Assembly (NCBI GenBank): GCA_003167365.1
Contig: PMTM01000006.1
Location: 144,391-208,390, forward strand
From: Spartobacteria bacterium
GTDB lineage: Bacteria > Verrucomicrobiota > Verrucomicrobiia > Chthoniobacterales > UBA10450
DNA: 64,000 nt
Reading direction: 5' to 3'
Below are positions 33,873 to 43,106 of this stretch, one piece after another. The position numbers were made by a program, and so were the translations under genes. Each line of letters starts with the position of its first letter. Position 1 is the first letter of the stretch. Below the pieces are notes generated by a model. That model was not told the origin of the DNA and searched no databases. It was given only the letters and a program-made list of their open reading frames with translations.

Positions 33873-34901
33873 TTTCGCGAAGAAGTTCGCAAATTGCGGA
33901 CGAATAGCTTGAAACGAAAGCCGTTCCATTGCGCGCCATTGTGTTTCTAGGACAAGCGTGGCGCGCCGGTTCGTATCGTTGAGCAATCCGGACGCGATCG
34001 CGGCCAGTTCGTTAGTCGTGCGCCCCTCGCCGCAGGTTTGTGGGAATGCCATTCGGTCAATCGCACCGTCGCCACCAACGCAAATTGTCCGGCAGAGAAG
34101 CGCATCGCCCGCCACCTGACCGGGCACACGGCTGCGATCCAATTGGAAAACGATCTTGTGCCGGGCGACTTCGCGCAGGTAATCGACGTACGGCATTCGT
34201 TTCTCGATCACGCGCAGTTTTCCATTTGGAAATTTTAGTTCGGCAAGAAGCTGCCTTCCTTTTCGTCCATCAAGATTAAAAACAGTCACCCGCTCGCCGG
34301 TAGCCTCGCAAAGCCGGCGGCTGACCAGCAGCGTGGTGGCGTGATTGCGCGACGGCACCTTCCACTCGCGGGTGCCGACAAGAATCCCGGCATGTTGATT
34401 TGGCGGAACTGTGAAATTCCATTGTCGATCTTCCAGCGGATAGGGAGTCGGAATAAAAGCGACGGTGGATGGATTGCTCTTCGATCGCGCTTGCTGATAA
34501 ATCTCCGCCGCTTCCGGGGTGCTCGCGATGCAACCATCCGCCTTCGCTATGATTCGCAAAAACCGGGAAAGTCTTGCGCGATCGCTCAGTTGTTGCGCGA
34601 TTTGATGAAGGCCAGTCTCTTTTAATGAGACAACGACTCTGCATTTGTTTTTCTTGAGTTCCTCCAAGGCCCGCTCACTGGCCTTGAAATCGCCGCGCAA
34701 CAACAGAAGGACAGCGCTGTTTTCGGCGACGGCCTGCTTTGTGTCGCGATGGAACGATCCGTTCGTGCAAGCCGCGTAGGCATGGAAATTTACGGGCGCG
34801 TGCCCGATTGCTTCGCCGGCTTCGCGAAAACTCTGCGCCACGTCTCGTCCACCCGGGTTGAGGACGGTCAACCGAAATTGTGCTTCGCCACTCGACGTCA
34901 T
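33867..34901 (-). CDS. Putative glycosyltransferase (GT-B-like)
   Basis: 344 residues without signal peptide or membrane helix. The N-terminal half has LTVLNPGGRDVAQSFREA and a Rossmann-like alternation (AVLLLLRGDF, RVVVSLKETG). The second half, with HKIVFQLDRSRVPGQVAGDALLCRTICVGGDGAIDRMAFP, resembles the donor-binding domain of GT-B enzymes where glycosyltransferases carry EAxxxG. Family assignment is tentative. It overlaps the PBP gene by four bases (ATGA), so the two are translationally linked and may both serve envelope assembly. Confidence 0.6.
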   Translation of the reverse strand: MTSSGEAQFRLTVLNPGGRDVAQSFREAGEAIGHAPVNFHAYAACTNGSFHRDTKQAVAENSAVLLLLRGDFKASERALEELKKNKCRVVVSLKETGLHQIAQQLSDRARLSRFLRIIAKADGCIASTPEAAEIYQQARSKSNPSTVAFIPTPYPLEDRQWNFTVPPNQHAGILVGTREWKVPSRNHATTLLVSRRLCEATGERVTVFNLDGRKGRQLLAELKFPNGKLRVIEKRMPYVDYLREVARHKIVFQLDRSRVPGQVAGDALLCRTICVGGDGAIDRMAFPQTCGEGRTTNELAAIASGLLNDTNRRATLVLETQWRAMERLSFQAIRPQFANFFAKL

Positions 34902-37480
34902 CGCTGGTCGTCGTTGTTTGGTGGTGGAGTGGTCGATTCCAAAAGCGTTCCGTCCTTTATTTCGTCGAGCGGTCCAACCGGCACGGCCTTGCGAATCTCG
35001 ACCGGTTCTTCCGGCTTTTCATCACCCGGCGCGACTGGAATCGCTTTTGGGATCGACTCCGAATCCGGCGTCACCGGCTCCGCTTTTTTTATTTCCACAG
35101 TTTTTTCAACCGCGGCCTTCTCCGCTGTATCTTTTTCAGGTTCGGGTTGCGTCTTAATATTTGGCCTTGCCGAATTGTAGGGGTCCTTGTCCGCCAGGAG
35201 TGTGGGCGTTTTCATGATCACTGGCGTGACGTCGTTGAGATCGACGGCAAGCGACGCGCGCGGAAATTCTGCCGCCGGCAGCTCGCGGGCAAGGCGGGCG
35301 CGAGGTTCGCCGTGAATGTTGCACGGCTCGGTCGGCGCCTGCGCGGCGGTGGCAATTTCTTCGTAGGTGGTGCGCCGCTGCACGATCTCGCCAGTGGCGC
35401 TTTTCACGGCGTCGTAGCATTTGTCCGTGGCCAGCAGACCCGATCTCGAACAAATCTCGATATTCTCGAGGCCGGCCGGTTGCTTGAATTCTCGTGGGGG
35501 ATATTGCTCGGCCGCGACATTCATGATGTCGACCCATATCGGCAACGCAATTTCACGACCGAACGCGGCTCGATAAATCTTTTGCGGCTTGTCGAAACCG
35601 GCCCAGACCGCACAGGTAAAATTGCTGTCGTAACCGGCAAACAGCGCGTCGGTGAAATCGTACGCCGTCCCGGTTTTTCCGGCTGCAGGAATTTTCTTCA
35701 GTCCGAATTTCGTGTGTGCATCTTTTCCGGTTCCAGATTCAAGCGCGTCGACCAAACAGGAATGAACTTCGTAGGCGGTCTCCGGTTTTATCACGGTTTG
35801 TCGGCCGCGATCGTGTTGTGCGTCCCAAACGATATTGCCGTCCTTTTCGTCGATCCGTTCCAGAATGTGCGGCGCGTTTGGCCGCCAGCCGCCATTCGGG
35901 AAAATCGTGTAAGCCATCGCTAATTCGGAGAGCGTGATTTCGCTGCTGCCAAGAAATGTCGCGGGATAAGGCCGAAGTGCGGAACGAATTCCAGCCGAGC
36001 GACAAAGTTGCAAGACGTTGTCGAGACCGGTGTCCATGCCGATGCGGACGGTCGCACCGTTCTTTGATTTGGCGAGCGCCTGCCGGGCGGTGATCGCGCC
36101 TTCGTAACGGTTCTCTTCGGTTTCCGGACCCCATTCGCCAAGAATTCCGGTCGTGCCGCCAATCATGACCGCGCGATTATCGAGCGCGGAATCTTCCACC
36201 ACCGAACCCGGATACATTCCATCTTCGAACGCGGCCGCGTAAACGAATGGCTGCATCGCGGTGCCGGCGGGACGCTTCGCTTGAAGCGCGCGATCGTATT
36301 GATTGTGCTCGAAGTCGCGTCCACCGACTAGCACGAGAATGCCGCCGGTCTCATTGTCGAGGCCGATGACCGCGCCCTGGAGATATTCGGGCGCCGGTTG
36401 GCCCGACATCGTTCCGCTCGATTTCGCTTTACGAAAATTCGCCGCGTACTCGGCGTAAGTTTGATGATTGTAGCCGGGATGTTGTTCGGCCTCATCGAGA
36501 TGCTTGCGCACCGAATCCTCCGCTGTTTTCTGAAGATTCGCGTCGATTGTCGTATGAATGCGGAAACCTTCGTTCATAGCGCGATCCCACCCGACCGCGG
36601 CGATGACTTGCTGGCGGATGTAATCGACTGCGTAGGTTTGGCCCTGCGCATTTTGGCGGCTGCCGGTCGCCATCTCTTCGGCTTGCGCACTGGCGCATCG
36701 ATCACCACCGATTAAGCCGAGATCGCGCATCCGGGTGAGCACGTAATTCCGCGCTTCACGCGACGCGGCCCGATCGCTCCACGGCGACAATCGATTCGGG
36801 CTCTTGATCAAGCCCGCGAGCGTGGCGCATTCCGTCAGCGACATTTCGCGCGCCGGCTTGCCGAAGTATCCCCGCGCCGCCGCCTCCGCTCCGTAAAGGC
36901 CGCCGCCGAAATAAATGCGATTCAAATAGAGCTCCATGATTTTCTGTTTGCCGAAGATTTCTTCGATCCGGCGCGCCACAAAAATTTCGAGCAGCTTGCG
37001 CCGAAAAGTTTTCTCTTTGAGCGCGAAACTGTTGCGCGCGAGCTGCTGCGTAATCGTGCTCGCGCCTTGCCGCACATGGCCGGCCGTCAAGTTTTTCAAA
37101 GTGGCGCGAGCGATTCCGAACAAATCGTAGCCGCCGTGCCGGTAAAATTTCGCGTCCTCCGCCGCCACCACCGCGTTCACAAGATCGCGCGGCAATTGGT
37201 CGTACGGAATGGTCTCGCGGTTCTCGACGTAGATTTGGCCGAATATTTTGTCGTTCCGATCGAGAATGACACTGGCCGATTCCATCTGCTGGAGTCTGCT
37301 TAAATCGAGAGCGGCAGCCTCGTTTTTGAGACCGGAAGCGAGAATGGAAAAATAAATCGCGAGCGCGACAACGAACGCTGCCACAATCGCCGCTGGAACA
37401 TAGACGCGGGCCTCGGCGTACCACCGCCGTCGAAAGCGATAACCGGGTGGCGGTGCCAGATATGTGTTGGGCTTTCTCAA
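34898..37480 (-). CDS. Class A penicillin-binding protein with altered transpeptidase motif
   Basis: 860 residues, inner-membrane anchored by a helix at about 28-50. The GT51 glycosyltransferase domain (about 60-245) is intact: AAEDAKFYRHGG with the catalytic Glu, GASTITQQLARN, and KQKIMELYLNRIYFGGG. In the transpeptidase domain (about 350-690) the catalytic SxxK is replaced by Thr407-Ala-Met-Gln410 (AGTAMQPFVYAAAF), while SKN (472-474) and KTG (602-604) remain. Standard D,D-transpeptidase chemistry therefore looks unlikely, though glycan polymerisation should work. A Pro/Glu/Lys-rich tail of about 100 residues ends the protein. Confidence 0.9.
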   Translation of the reverse strand: MRKPNTYLAPPPGYRFRRRWYAEARVYVPAAIVAAFVVALAIYFSILASGLKNEAAALDLSRLQQMESASVILDRNDKIFGQIYVENRETIPYDQLPRDLVNAVVAAEDAKFYRHGGYDLFGIARATLKNLTAGHVRQGASTITQQLARNSFALKEKTFRRKLLEIFVARRIEEIFGKQKIMELYLNRIYFGGGLYGAEAAARGYFGKPAREMSLTECATLAGLIKSPNRLSPWSDRAASREARNYVLTRMRDLGLIGGDRCASAQAEEMATGSRQNAQGQTYAVDYIRQQVIAAVGWDRAMNEGFRIHTTIDANLQKTAEDSVRKHLDEAEQHPGYNHQTYAEYAANFRKAKSSGTMSGQPAPEYLQGAVIGLDNETGGILVLVGGRDFEHNQYDRALQAKRPAGTAMQPFVYAAAFEDGMYPGSVVEDSALDNRAVMIGGTTGILGEWGPETEENRYEGAITARQALAKSKNGATVRIGMDTGLDNVLQLCRSAGIRSALRPYPATFLGSSEITLSELAMAYTIFPNGGWRPNAPHILERIDEKDGNIVWDAQHDRGRQTVIKPETAYEVHSCLVDALESGTGKDAHTKFGLKKIPAAGKTGTAYDFTDALFAGYDSNFTCAVWAGFDKPQKIYRAAFGREIALPIWVDIMNVAAEQYPPREFKQPAGLENIEICSRSGLLATDKCYDAVKSATGEIVQRRTTYEEIATAAQAPTEPCNIHGEPRARLARELPAAEFPRASLAVDLNDVTPVIMKTPTLLADKDPYNSARPNIKTQPEPEKDTAEKAAVEKTVEIKKAEPVTPDSESIPKAIPVAPGDEKPEEPVEIRKAVPVGPLDEIKDGTLLESTTPPPNNDDQR

Positions 37481-37569
37481 GTGGTCGACTTAGGAGTGGG
37501 TGCGCAACTTAGAAGGCAAACGTCGAACGCTCAACGCCCAACATTTACAGGTGAAACGAAAACAACGTT

Positions 37570-37690
37570 GTCACCCCGAAATCGCCGCGGCGACTGAGGG
37601 ACCTCACATAAGCCGGCGCGCTCACGGGGATAGAGCGTGATCATTCACCCTGTGAGGGTTCCCTCGTCGTCTGCGCGACTCAGGATGACA
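37570..37690. repeat. Intergenic element with GTCACCCCGA/TCAGGATGACA ends
   Basis: Imperfect inverted ends like the element at 1508-1640, with an inner pair TGAGGGACCTCAC / GTGAGGGTTCCCTC. A CGAACGCTCAACGCCCAAC motif lies just outside (37529-37547). No gene in this 262-base gap. Confidence 0.65.
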
Positions 37691-37742
37691 GGCAGAGCAG
37701 GACGGTGGACGTTTTCTTTCTCTGAAAACCGGCAACCTCGCT

Positions 37743-38756
37743 TTGATTAAAATTATTCGCGCAGAAATAAGAACGCGTGGTCCGCAGTCTTTCGCCTGGT
37801 TCATGGAGCAGGCTCTCTATCATCCGGAACACGGGTACTACTCCAGCGGGCGGGCGTCGATTGGGCGGAAGGGCGATTATTTCACAAATGTCAGCGTGGG
37901 TCCGTTGTTTGGACAATTATTGGCTGCGCAATTCGCCGAGATTTGGGAACGACTCGGGAAGATCGACAACTTCACCATCGTCGAGCAAGGCGCGCATGAC
38001 GGTGAATTTGCGCGCGATGTTTTGAGCGCACTTCGCGGGAAGTCGCCGAAATTATTTTCGACTCTCCGCTATTCCATCATTGAGCCGTTTCCCGTTTTAC
38101 AAGGTCGGCAAGCGCAAGCACTGCAGGAATTCGGAGATCGCGTGCAGTGGGGACGGTCGCTCGATGAATTGGAGCCGTTCGCTGGCGTTCATTTCTCGAA
38201 CGAGCTGCTCGACGCGATGCCGATCGATCTGCGCGGAAAACGCGTCGATCTTGAGAACGATAATTTTGTCTTGGTCGACTGGCCTGACTCAGAAGCGGTA
38301 ACCAATCGCGCCGCACTGGAATGGATCGACCATCTCGCGGCCAAGTTAGAACGCGGGTTTGTGGTCGCGGTGGATTACGGGTTTGCCCGCAGCGAGTTTC
38401 GCGAAGTGCTGCAAGTGCGCGAGCAACATCGAACACTTGATTCTCCCTTCGAACAAATCGGTGAGGCCGATATCACCGCCCATATTAATTGGACCAGCGT
38501 AGCGGAAAGAGCGGAAGCCCACGGCTTATCGGTAAACGGATTTACCGATCAACATCATTTCCTGACTGGAATCATTTCCGAATTCCCGGCGTTGATCGAA
38601 GGTGAGAAAGGGAAACGCGCGCTGCAAATGCTGCTCCACCCGGAAATGCTGGGCCGCGCTTTTCAGGTAATGGCGTTGAATAAGGATGTCGATCCCACCT
38701 GTCCGCTAGCAGGTTTTAAATTCGCGCGCAATCCACGTGCCGCAGTTGACATTTGA
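37743..38756 (+). CDS. SAM-dependent methyltransferase, MidA/NDUFAF7 family
   Basis: 337 residues matching COG1565. Diagnostic segments are MEQALYHPEHGYYSSG, GDYFTNVSVGPLFGQLLA, the SAM-binding VEQGAHDGEFARDVL, VHFSNELLDAMP and VVAVDYGFARSEF. The eukaryotic member methylates an arginine of complex I subunit NDUFS2; the bacterial substrate is not settled. The start codon is TTG at 37743. It stands alone between the PBP gene and a membrane protein gene. Family is secure, target unknown. Confidence 0.9.
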   Translation: MIKIIRAEIRTRGPQSFAWFMEQALYHPEHGYYSSGRASIGRKGDYFTNVSVGPLFGQLLAAQFAEIWERLGKIDNFTIVEQGAHDGEFARDVLSALRGKSPKLFSTLRYSIIEPFPVLQGRQAQALQEFGDRVQWGRSLDELEPFAGVHFSNELLDAMPIDLRGKRVDLENDNFVLVDWPDSEAVTNRAALEWIDHLAAKLERGFVVAVDYGFARSEFREVLQVREQHRTLDSPFEQIGEADITAHINWTSVAERAEAHGLSVNGFTDQHHFLTGIISEFPALIEGEKGKRALQMLLHPEMLGRAFQVMALNKDVDPTCPLAGFKFARNPRAAVDI

Positions 38757-38882
38757 GCTATTACTAAGCCACCAACATCGAGTTCAAACCAAAGTGCGAT
38801 CTATGACGAAGAAGTAATGGATTAGCGGCAAAACGGGGCCAATATTTGTGAGTAGCTTCTAATTTCTGAATCTCCCAGGCCT

Positions 38883-39932
38883 ATGAACCTTTCCCAGGAC
38901 GAATTGCGTAGAGCTGCCGCAACCTCAGGTTTATCCTCACATCAGGCAGATTTGCTCTGGGAAACTTTACGATCGAATTCGACCAACGAGGGAAAACCCA
39001 AGTTCGATGCGGCCAATGTCGCTTATTACTTAGGCGCACTAATTGTGATTGGCGCGATGGGCTGGTTCATGAACAAAGCGTGGGAGCAATTAGGCGGCTT
39101 AGGGTTATTTGCAGTGGCCACTGGGTATGCCGCAGGTTTCATTTGGGCTGGCCGAACTCTCTGGGATAAACATGCTTTGCGAATTCCCGGCGGACTACTT
39201 TTCACCATGGCGGTCTGCATGGTGCCGCTCGCAACCTACGGGATTGAACGTTGGCTTGGTTTCTGGCCGGCCAGCGATCCGGGCTCATACACGAATTTCC
39301 ACCCGTTAATTAACGGCAGCTGGTTAATAATGGAAGCAGCCACGATTGTTGCCGGAGTGATCGCATTGCGATTTTGGCGTTTCCCATTTGTGACCGCTCC
39401 GATCGCTTATGCCCTTTGGTTTATGTCGATGGATTTGGCGGATTGGATCGGCGGACATCAAATGACGTGGAATGAGAAAGCAATGATTTCTACTGTCTTC
39501 GGCGCGGTCATGATCGCCGTAGCGTACCTCGTGGATCTTCAAGGTAAGTCGGATGACTTCGCGTTTTGGGGTTATGTATTCGGTTTGATGAGTTTCTGGG
39601 GCGGGCTTTCGGCCATGGATAGCAATTCCGAGCTCGGCAAATTGGTCTACTGCCTAATCAATATTGCACTCATCTTCTACTCGCTGGTACTTCGCCGCAG
39701 AGTCTTCATCATTTTCGGGGCATTGGGCCTTTTTGGTTATCTTAGTCATCTGGCCTACCGCGTATTCCAAGATTCAATTTTATTTCCCGTAGTATTGAGT
39801 TTTGTAGGCCTCGCCATCATTTACGTTGGATTTCAGTATCAGCGACGCCGCGTTGAGATCGAACGAAGCTTTCGCGCTCGAATCGCACCACATATCAGAG
39901 GATTCATTCCAGCGAGAGCGCTAGACGATTAA
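38883..39932 (+). CDS. DUF2157-like multi-pass membrane protein
   Basis: 349 residues. A cytoplasmic helical start (QDELRRAAATSGLSSHQADLLWETL) precedes about nine transmembrane helices from residue 45 to 320, and a basic C-terminal tail (QRRRVEIERSFRARI). The start segment followed by AANVAYYLGALIVIGAMGWF resembles DUF2157 proteins, whose role is unknown. No catalytic motif is evident. Monocistronic by layout. Confidence 0.65.
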   Translation: MNLSQDELRRAAATSGLSSHQADLLWETLRSNSTNEGKPKFDAANVAYYLGALIVIGAMGWFMNKAWEQLGGLGLFAVATGYAAGFIWAGRTLWDKHALRIPGGLLFTMAVCMVPLATYGIERWLGFWPASDPGSYTNFHPLINGSWLIMEAATIVAGVIALRFWRFPFVTAPIAYALWFMSMDLADWIGGHQMTWNEKAMISTVFGAVMIAVAYLVDLQGKSDDFAFWGYVFGLMSFWGGLSAMDSNSELGKLVYCLINIALIFYSLVLRRRVFIIFGALGLFGYLSHLAYRVFQDSILFPVVLSFVGLAIIYVGFQYQRRRVEIERSFRARIAPHIRGFIPARALDD

Positions 39933-39956
39933 CGCCGGCTTGCGCCGAGCGTCAGG

Positions 39957-39974
39957 CTGAAACGCCGGTTTCAG
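39957..39974. terminator. Hairpin CTGAAAC-GCCG-GTTTCAG after the DUF2157-like gene
   Basis: Seven-base perfect arms and a GCCG loop, 24 bases after the stop codon. There is no strong T-run (TGTAATAACC follows), so it may be an RNA-end stabilising hairpin or a weak terminator. Confidence 0.4.
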
Positions 39975-40029
39975 TGTAATAACCACCGTCTTCGTTGCTC
40001 AATTGCGTAGGCCAGTTATCTTCGGCCCG

Positions 40030-40785
40030 ATGAAATTTTCCGTCATTCGCATTTTCTTTCTGCTCCTAACGTTGCCGGTCGGTGGGTTCGCGGCGAACAA
40101 CGTGGTGAATTTGTCGCATTACGATCTGATGCGGCCGGACTTCGCGGCCATGAAGAGTGAAGGCATCCTGGGCGTGATTCATGAGGCGAGCTATCCACGG
40201 CTCGAGCGCGATGGCTATTACCACGACCGACACGCGGCCGCCGCGCGAGCGGGGTTGCTTTGGGGCGCGTATCATTATGGCGACAGCACAGATCCGGTTC
40301 GCCAGGCCGATCATTTTTTGCGCGTCGTTGGCTCGTCACTGTCGTATTCGGGCCAAAACGGCGTCCTCCTGGTTCTCGATTTTGAAAAGAACGGCCACTA
40401 TCCCGGCGGCACGATGCGGGTCGATCAAGCGGTTGCTTTCGTCGAACGCATTCGCGAACGCACCGGCAATTATCCCGGCATCTACTGCAGCGAATACCGC
40501 ATTCGCCAGGTTTTGTACGATCGAAAGGTCACGCCAGCGCAGCGGCGCGTGCTCGCCAATTGCTGGCTGTGGATCGCGAATTACCATTTTGCGCCGCGTA
40601 ACACGGCGCCATGGACTCGCTGGAACCTTTGGCAATATACCGGTGACGGTAAGTGCGATCTCCCGCGCGCGACCCATCCCAGAAGCGTGGCCAATATTCG
40701 CAAAGCCGAACGCAATATTTTCAGCGGAACCAACGCCGGATTGATTGCTTTCTGGCAGGCGAACGCCTGGCGGCTCCAACAATAA
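40030..40785 (+). CDS. Secreted GH25 lysozyme-like muramidase
   Basis: 251 residues with a signal peptide (1-18, cleavage after GGFA). The remainder is one GH25 (beta/alpha)-barrel: NVVNLSHYDLMRPDF near the N-terminus, GAYHYGDSTDPVRQADHFL, the acidic VLVLDFEKN strand with catalytic Asp-Glu, and LWIANYHFAP / WNLWQYTGDGKCD at the end. GH25 enzymes cut the beta-1,4 MurNAc-GlcNAc bond. A role in cell-wall turnover or attack on competitors is plausible. The ATG at 40030 is chosen because the signal peptide begins there; the frame is open to 40003. Confidence 0.9.
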   Translation: MKFSVIRIFFLLLTLPVGGFAANNVVNLSHYDLMRPDFAAMKSEGILGVIHEASYPRLERDGYYHDRHAAAARAGLLWGAYHYGDSTDPVRQADHFLRVVGSSLSYSGQNGVLLVLDFEKNGHYPGGTMRVDQAVAFVERIRERTGNYPGIYCSEYRIRQVLYDRKVTPAQRRVLANCWLWIANYHFAPRNTAPWTRWNLWQYTGDGKCDLPRATHPRSVANIRKAERNIFSGTNAGLIAFWQANAWRLQQ

Positions 40786-40823
40786 TTGTAGCTTGCCGTC
40801 CGCGGCGGTTTTCAGTTTGAAGA

Positions 40824-41939
40824 TCAGGCTGCTATTTGACGGAACGCTGAGAGAAAACTCTCCATCTCGGTTTTCTTGCCGATGGTGACGCGCATGTGGT
40901 TCGGCAAGGCCGGGAATAACCGGCCGACTTGCACGTTGCGCTGTTTCAACGCCTGGATCAGCGGCGCGACCGGACGCTTCACATCGACCATGATGAAGTT
41001 GGCTTGCGAAGGGATTTGTTTATAGCCCATCGCGTCGAGCTCGCTGGTCACGAATGTTTTGGCCTCAGTATTGAGACGTTTGCCGTTTGCGACTTGATCC
41101 GGGTCGTTCAGACTCGCGATCGCCGCGGCCAGAGCCATGATGTTGACGCTGTCCCACGGTTGATGCGGACGCATTCGCTCAATCATTTCACGTTGCGCCA
41201 CGCAGTAGCCACAGCGCAATCCGGCCATGCCGTAAATCTTCGAGAACGTGCGCGCGACGATCAGGTTCGGATGATCCTTGATCAGCGGGATCACGCTCTC
41301 GTAGTCGGGACTGTCGGCGTAATGGTAGTAAGCCTCGTCCACCAGAACCATCGTTTGGCTCGGAGCTTTGGCGATGAACTCGCCCACTTCATTCCTGGGC
41401 GTGATACTGGCGGTGGGGTTGTTCGGGTTGCAGATGTAAATGAGCCCTTCCTTCGCAGCTGCCATCATTTTTGGAAGATCATGACCAAAGCTGCGATTGA
41501 GCGGAACTTTCACGACCTCAGCGCCGTTGACGCGCGCGTGATTGAGGATCGCTTCGAAAGTCGGATCGGCGGCAACTAGTTTGCCGCGGGTCGATCCGGT
41601 AAAAGTTTCCGCACACAACTTGAGAATCTCGCCCGAGCCGTCGCCGAGTAAGATCTGATCGCGATTGACACCGTTGAGTTTCGCCAACGCCTGAATCAGC
41701 TCATCGACATGTTCGTCCGGGTAGCGGCATGAAAGGTCGAAAGCATCGCTCATTGCTTTGAGCGCCTTCGAGGAAGGCCCATAAGGATTCTCGTTCGAAC
41801 TCAAGCGCACGACACTCGTAGTTGCCGGTTGGGCAATCGGCTCGGCCGCGAAAGAAAATGCGGGCTTAGCAACAGCCGCGGCCGCGCCGGCGCCCAATAG
41901 TTGCGCAAATCTGCGTCGAGAAATGGAGACAGTGTTCAT
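40824..41939 (-). CDS. Tat-exported HisC-like PLP aminotransferase
   Basis: 371 residues. The first 32 residues form a twin-arginine signal (SRRRFAQLLGAGAAAAVA, cleavage near SFAA). The rest is a fold-type I aminotransferase of the histidinol-phosphate group: LSSNENPYGPS, YPDEHVDELI, GDGSGEILKL, NPNNPTAS, VDEAYYHY and the PLP-lysine motif RTFSKIYGMAGLRCGY. Folded export with bound PLP is consistent with the Tat route. Histidine synthesis is cytosolic, so the true substrate is probably another amino compound. Transcribed convergently with the GH25 gene. Confidence 0.9.
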   Translation of the reverse strand: MNTVSISRRRFAQLLGAGAAAAVAKPAFSFAAEPIAQPATTSVVRLSSNENPYGPSSKALKAMSDAFDLSCRYPDEHVDELIQALAKLNGVNRDQILLGDGSGEILKLCAETFTGSTRGKLVAADPTFEAILNHARVNGAEVVKVPLNRSFGHDLPKMMAAAKEGLIYICNPNNPTASITPRNEVGEFIAKAPSQTMVLVDEAYYHYADSPDYESVIPLIKDHPNLIVARTFSKIYGMAGLRCGYCVAQREMIERMRPHQPWDSVNIMALAAAIASLNDPDQVANGKRLNTEAKTFVTSELDAMGYKQIPSQANFIMVDVKRPVAPLIQALKQRNVQVGRLFPALPNHMRVTIGKKTEMESFLSAFRQIAA

Positions 41940-42053
41940 TCCAATCGTGATAAACCGAGTCGCAGTTGAATGCGAGACTGAATCGTACCTCTCAAGACGA
42001 TGTCCGAGTTATTTTCGAGAGGCGGTTTCGCGGTGGGGCGTCTACATTTCGGG

Positions 42054-42845
42054 ATGATTTTTCGATTGAAGGAGCGGCGGCGGCGCCAGCTTCGGGCTCA
42101 GCTCTTTCCGAAAGATTGGCTGAGATTGATCGAACGCGACGTTCCATTTTTCCATCGGCTTTCTGCCAACGACCAGGTTGAACTGATGGGCCACATCCAG
42201 GTGTTTCTCGCGGAAAAACGTTTTGAAGGCTGCAATGGATTGGAAATCACGGACGAGATTCGTCTCACTATCGCGGCGCAGGCTTGCCTTCTCCTCCTGC
42301 ATCGCAAGACCGATTACTTTCCACGCCTTCTCACAATTCTCGTTTACCCTTCGATCTACGTGGCAGAAGAGGAGCGGCCGATTGAAGGCCCAGTATGGGA
42401 AGAGGGAGCGAGCCTTCGCCAAGGTGAGACCGGGCGCACACTGGGAGCGATGGTACTCGCATGGGATGCGGTCAAATCCGGCGCAGCGGATTCTTCGGAT
42501 GGCAAGAACCTTGTCCTGCATGAGTTTGCCCACCAGCTCGATTACGAAAATGATGCGGCGGATGGCGCGCCGGCATTAGCGACCCGCGACCAGCGATTGT
42601 CATGGCGCGAGGTGATGAGAATCGAATTTGCGTCGCTGCGCGCGGCCGATGAAACCGGAATACCCACGTTGCTCGATACCTACGGAGCCACTAATCCCGC
42701 GGAGTTTTTTGCTGTTTTAACCGAGGCTTTCTTTGAGCGGCCATATGCGCTCCGCGGTCATCATCCGAAAATGTACACCGAACTGCGGCGGTATTTTCTC
42801 CAAGATCCGATCGAATATTCCGACGAGCGGATGAAGAGTAGCTGA
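42054..42845 (+). CDS. mtfA: MtfA-type zinc peptidase (M90)
   Basis: About 263 residues. The zinc motif HEFAHQLDYEND, preceded by DGKNLVLHEF and followed by the ATNPAEFFAVLTEAFFERP helix that supplies the distal Glu, is characteristic of M90. WDAVKSGA and the VYPSIYV strand also match. In E. coli MtfA binds the repressor Mlc and has aminopeptidase activity. The ATG at 42054 gives the usual start (RLKERRRRQLRAQLFPKDW); an upstream ATG at 42000 would add 18 residues of poor fit. Mlc/PTS partners are not visible here. Confidence 0.92.
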   Translation: MIFRLKERRRRQLRAQLFPKDWLRLIERDVPFFHRLSANDQVELMGHIQVFLAEKRFEGCNGLEITDEIRLTIAAQACLLLLHRKTDYFPRLLTILVYPSIYVAEEERPIEGPVWEEGASLRQGETGRTLGAMVLAWDAVKSGAADSSDGKNLVLHEFAHQLDYENDAADGAPALATRDQRLSWREVMRIEFASLRAADETGIPTLLDTYGATNPAEFFAVLTEAFFERPYALRGHHPKMYTELRRYFLQDPIEYSDERMKSS

Positions 42846-43022
42846 GGCGAATGCTTCTTGTCGCCTTAACTTGCTGACGCGCTGTTCGGTGAAAGGTAGG
42901 TGCATCGATGTTGCGCATGCTTAACAACTCGCAGTTATTTGATATCGAGTTTCCCGTCCAAAAAGACACGCGACGCGCGATTCAATGCTGTTCGGGCTCT
43001 GCAAAGTGTTGAATCTCCAAAA

Positions 43023-43106
43023 CTAACTCTTTGGCAGACAACGGCCGATGATTAGCGCATAGAGCGCGACCATCGCGACGGTGATGAATGCGATAACGTA
43101 GTCCAT
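43023..43106 (-). CDS. 27-residue membrane peptide (KdpF-like)
   Basis: ATG at 43106 with a near-perfect ribosome binding site (AAGGAG, three bases before the ATG) encodes a single hydrophobic helix (DYVIAFITVAMVALYALIIG) and a short RCLPKS tail, then TAG. Size and pattern resemble KdpF, the small subunit of the Kdp potassium ATPase, but no kdpABC lies next to it. It may be a stand-alone membrane peptide. The surrounding gap (42846-43282) otherwise shows nothing I can call. Confidence 0.55.
   Translation of the reverse strand: MDYVIAFITVAMVALYALIIGRCLPKS

Noticed and set aside
34880-35923. 347-codon frame antisense to the PBP gene
   Set aside because: No recognisable motifs, and the PBP reading on the other strand has many conserved boxes.
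40792-40816. GCCGTCCGCGGCGGTTTT as terminator for the GH25 gene
   Set aside because: The stem is only four to five pairs with a poor T-run; too weak to call.
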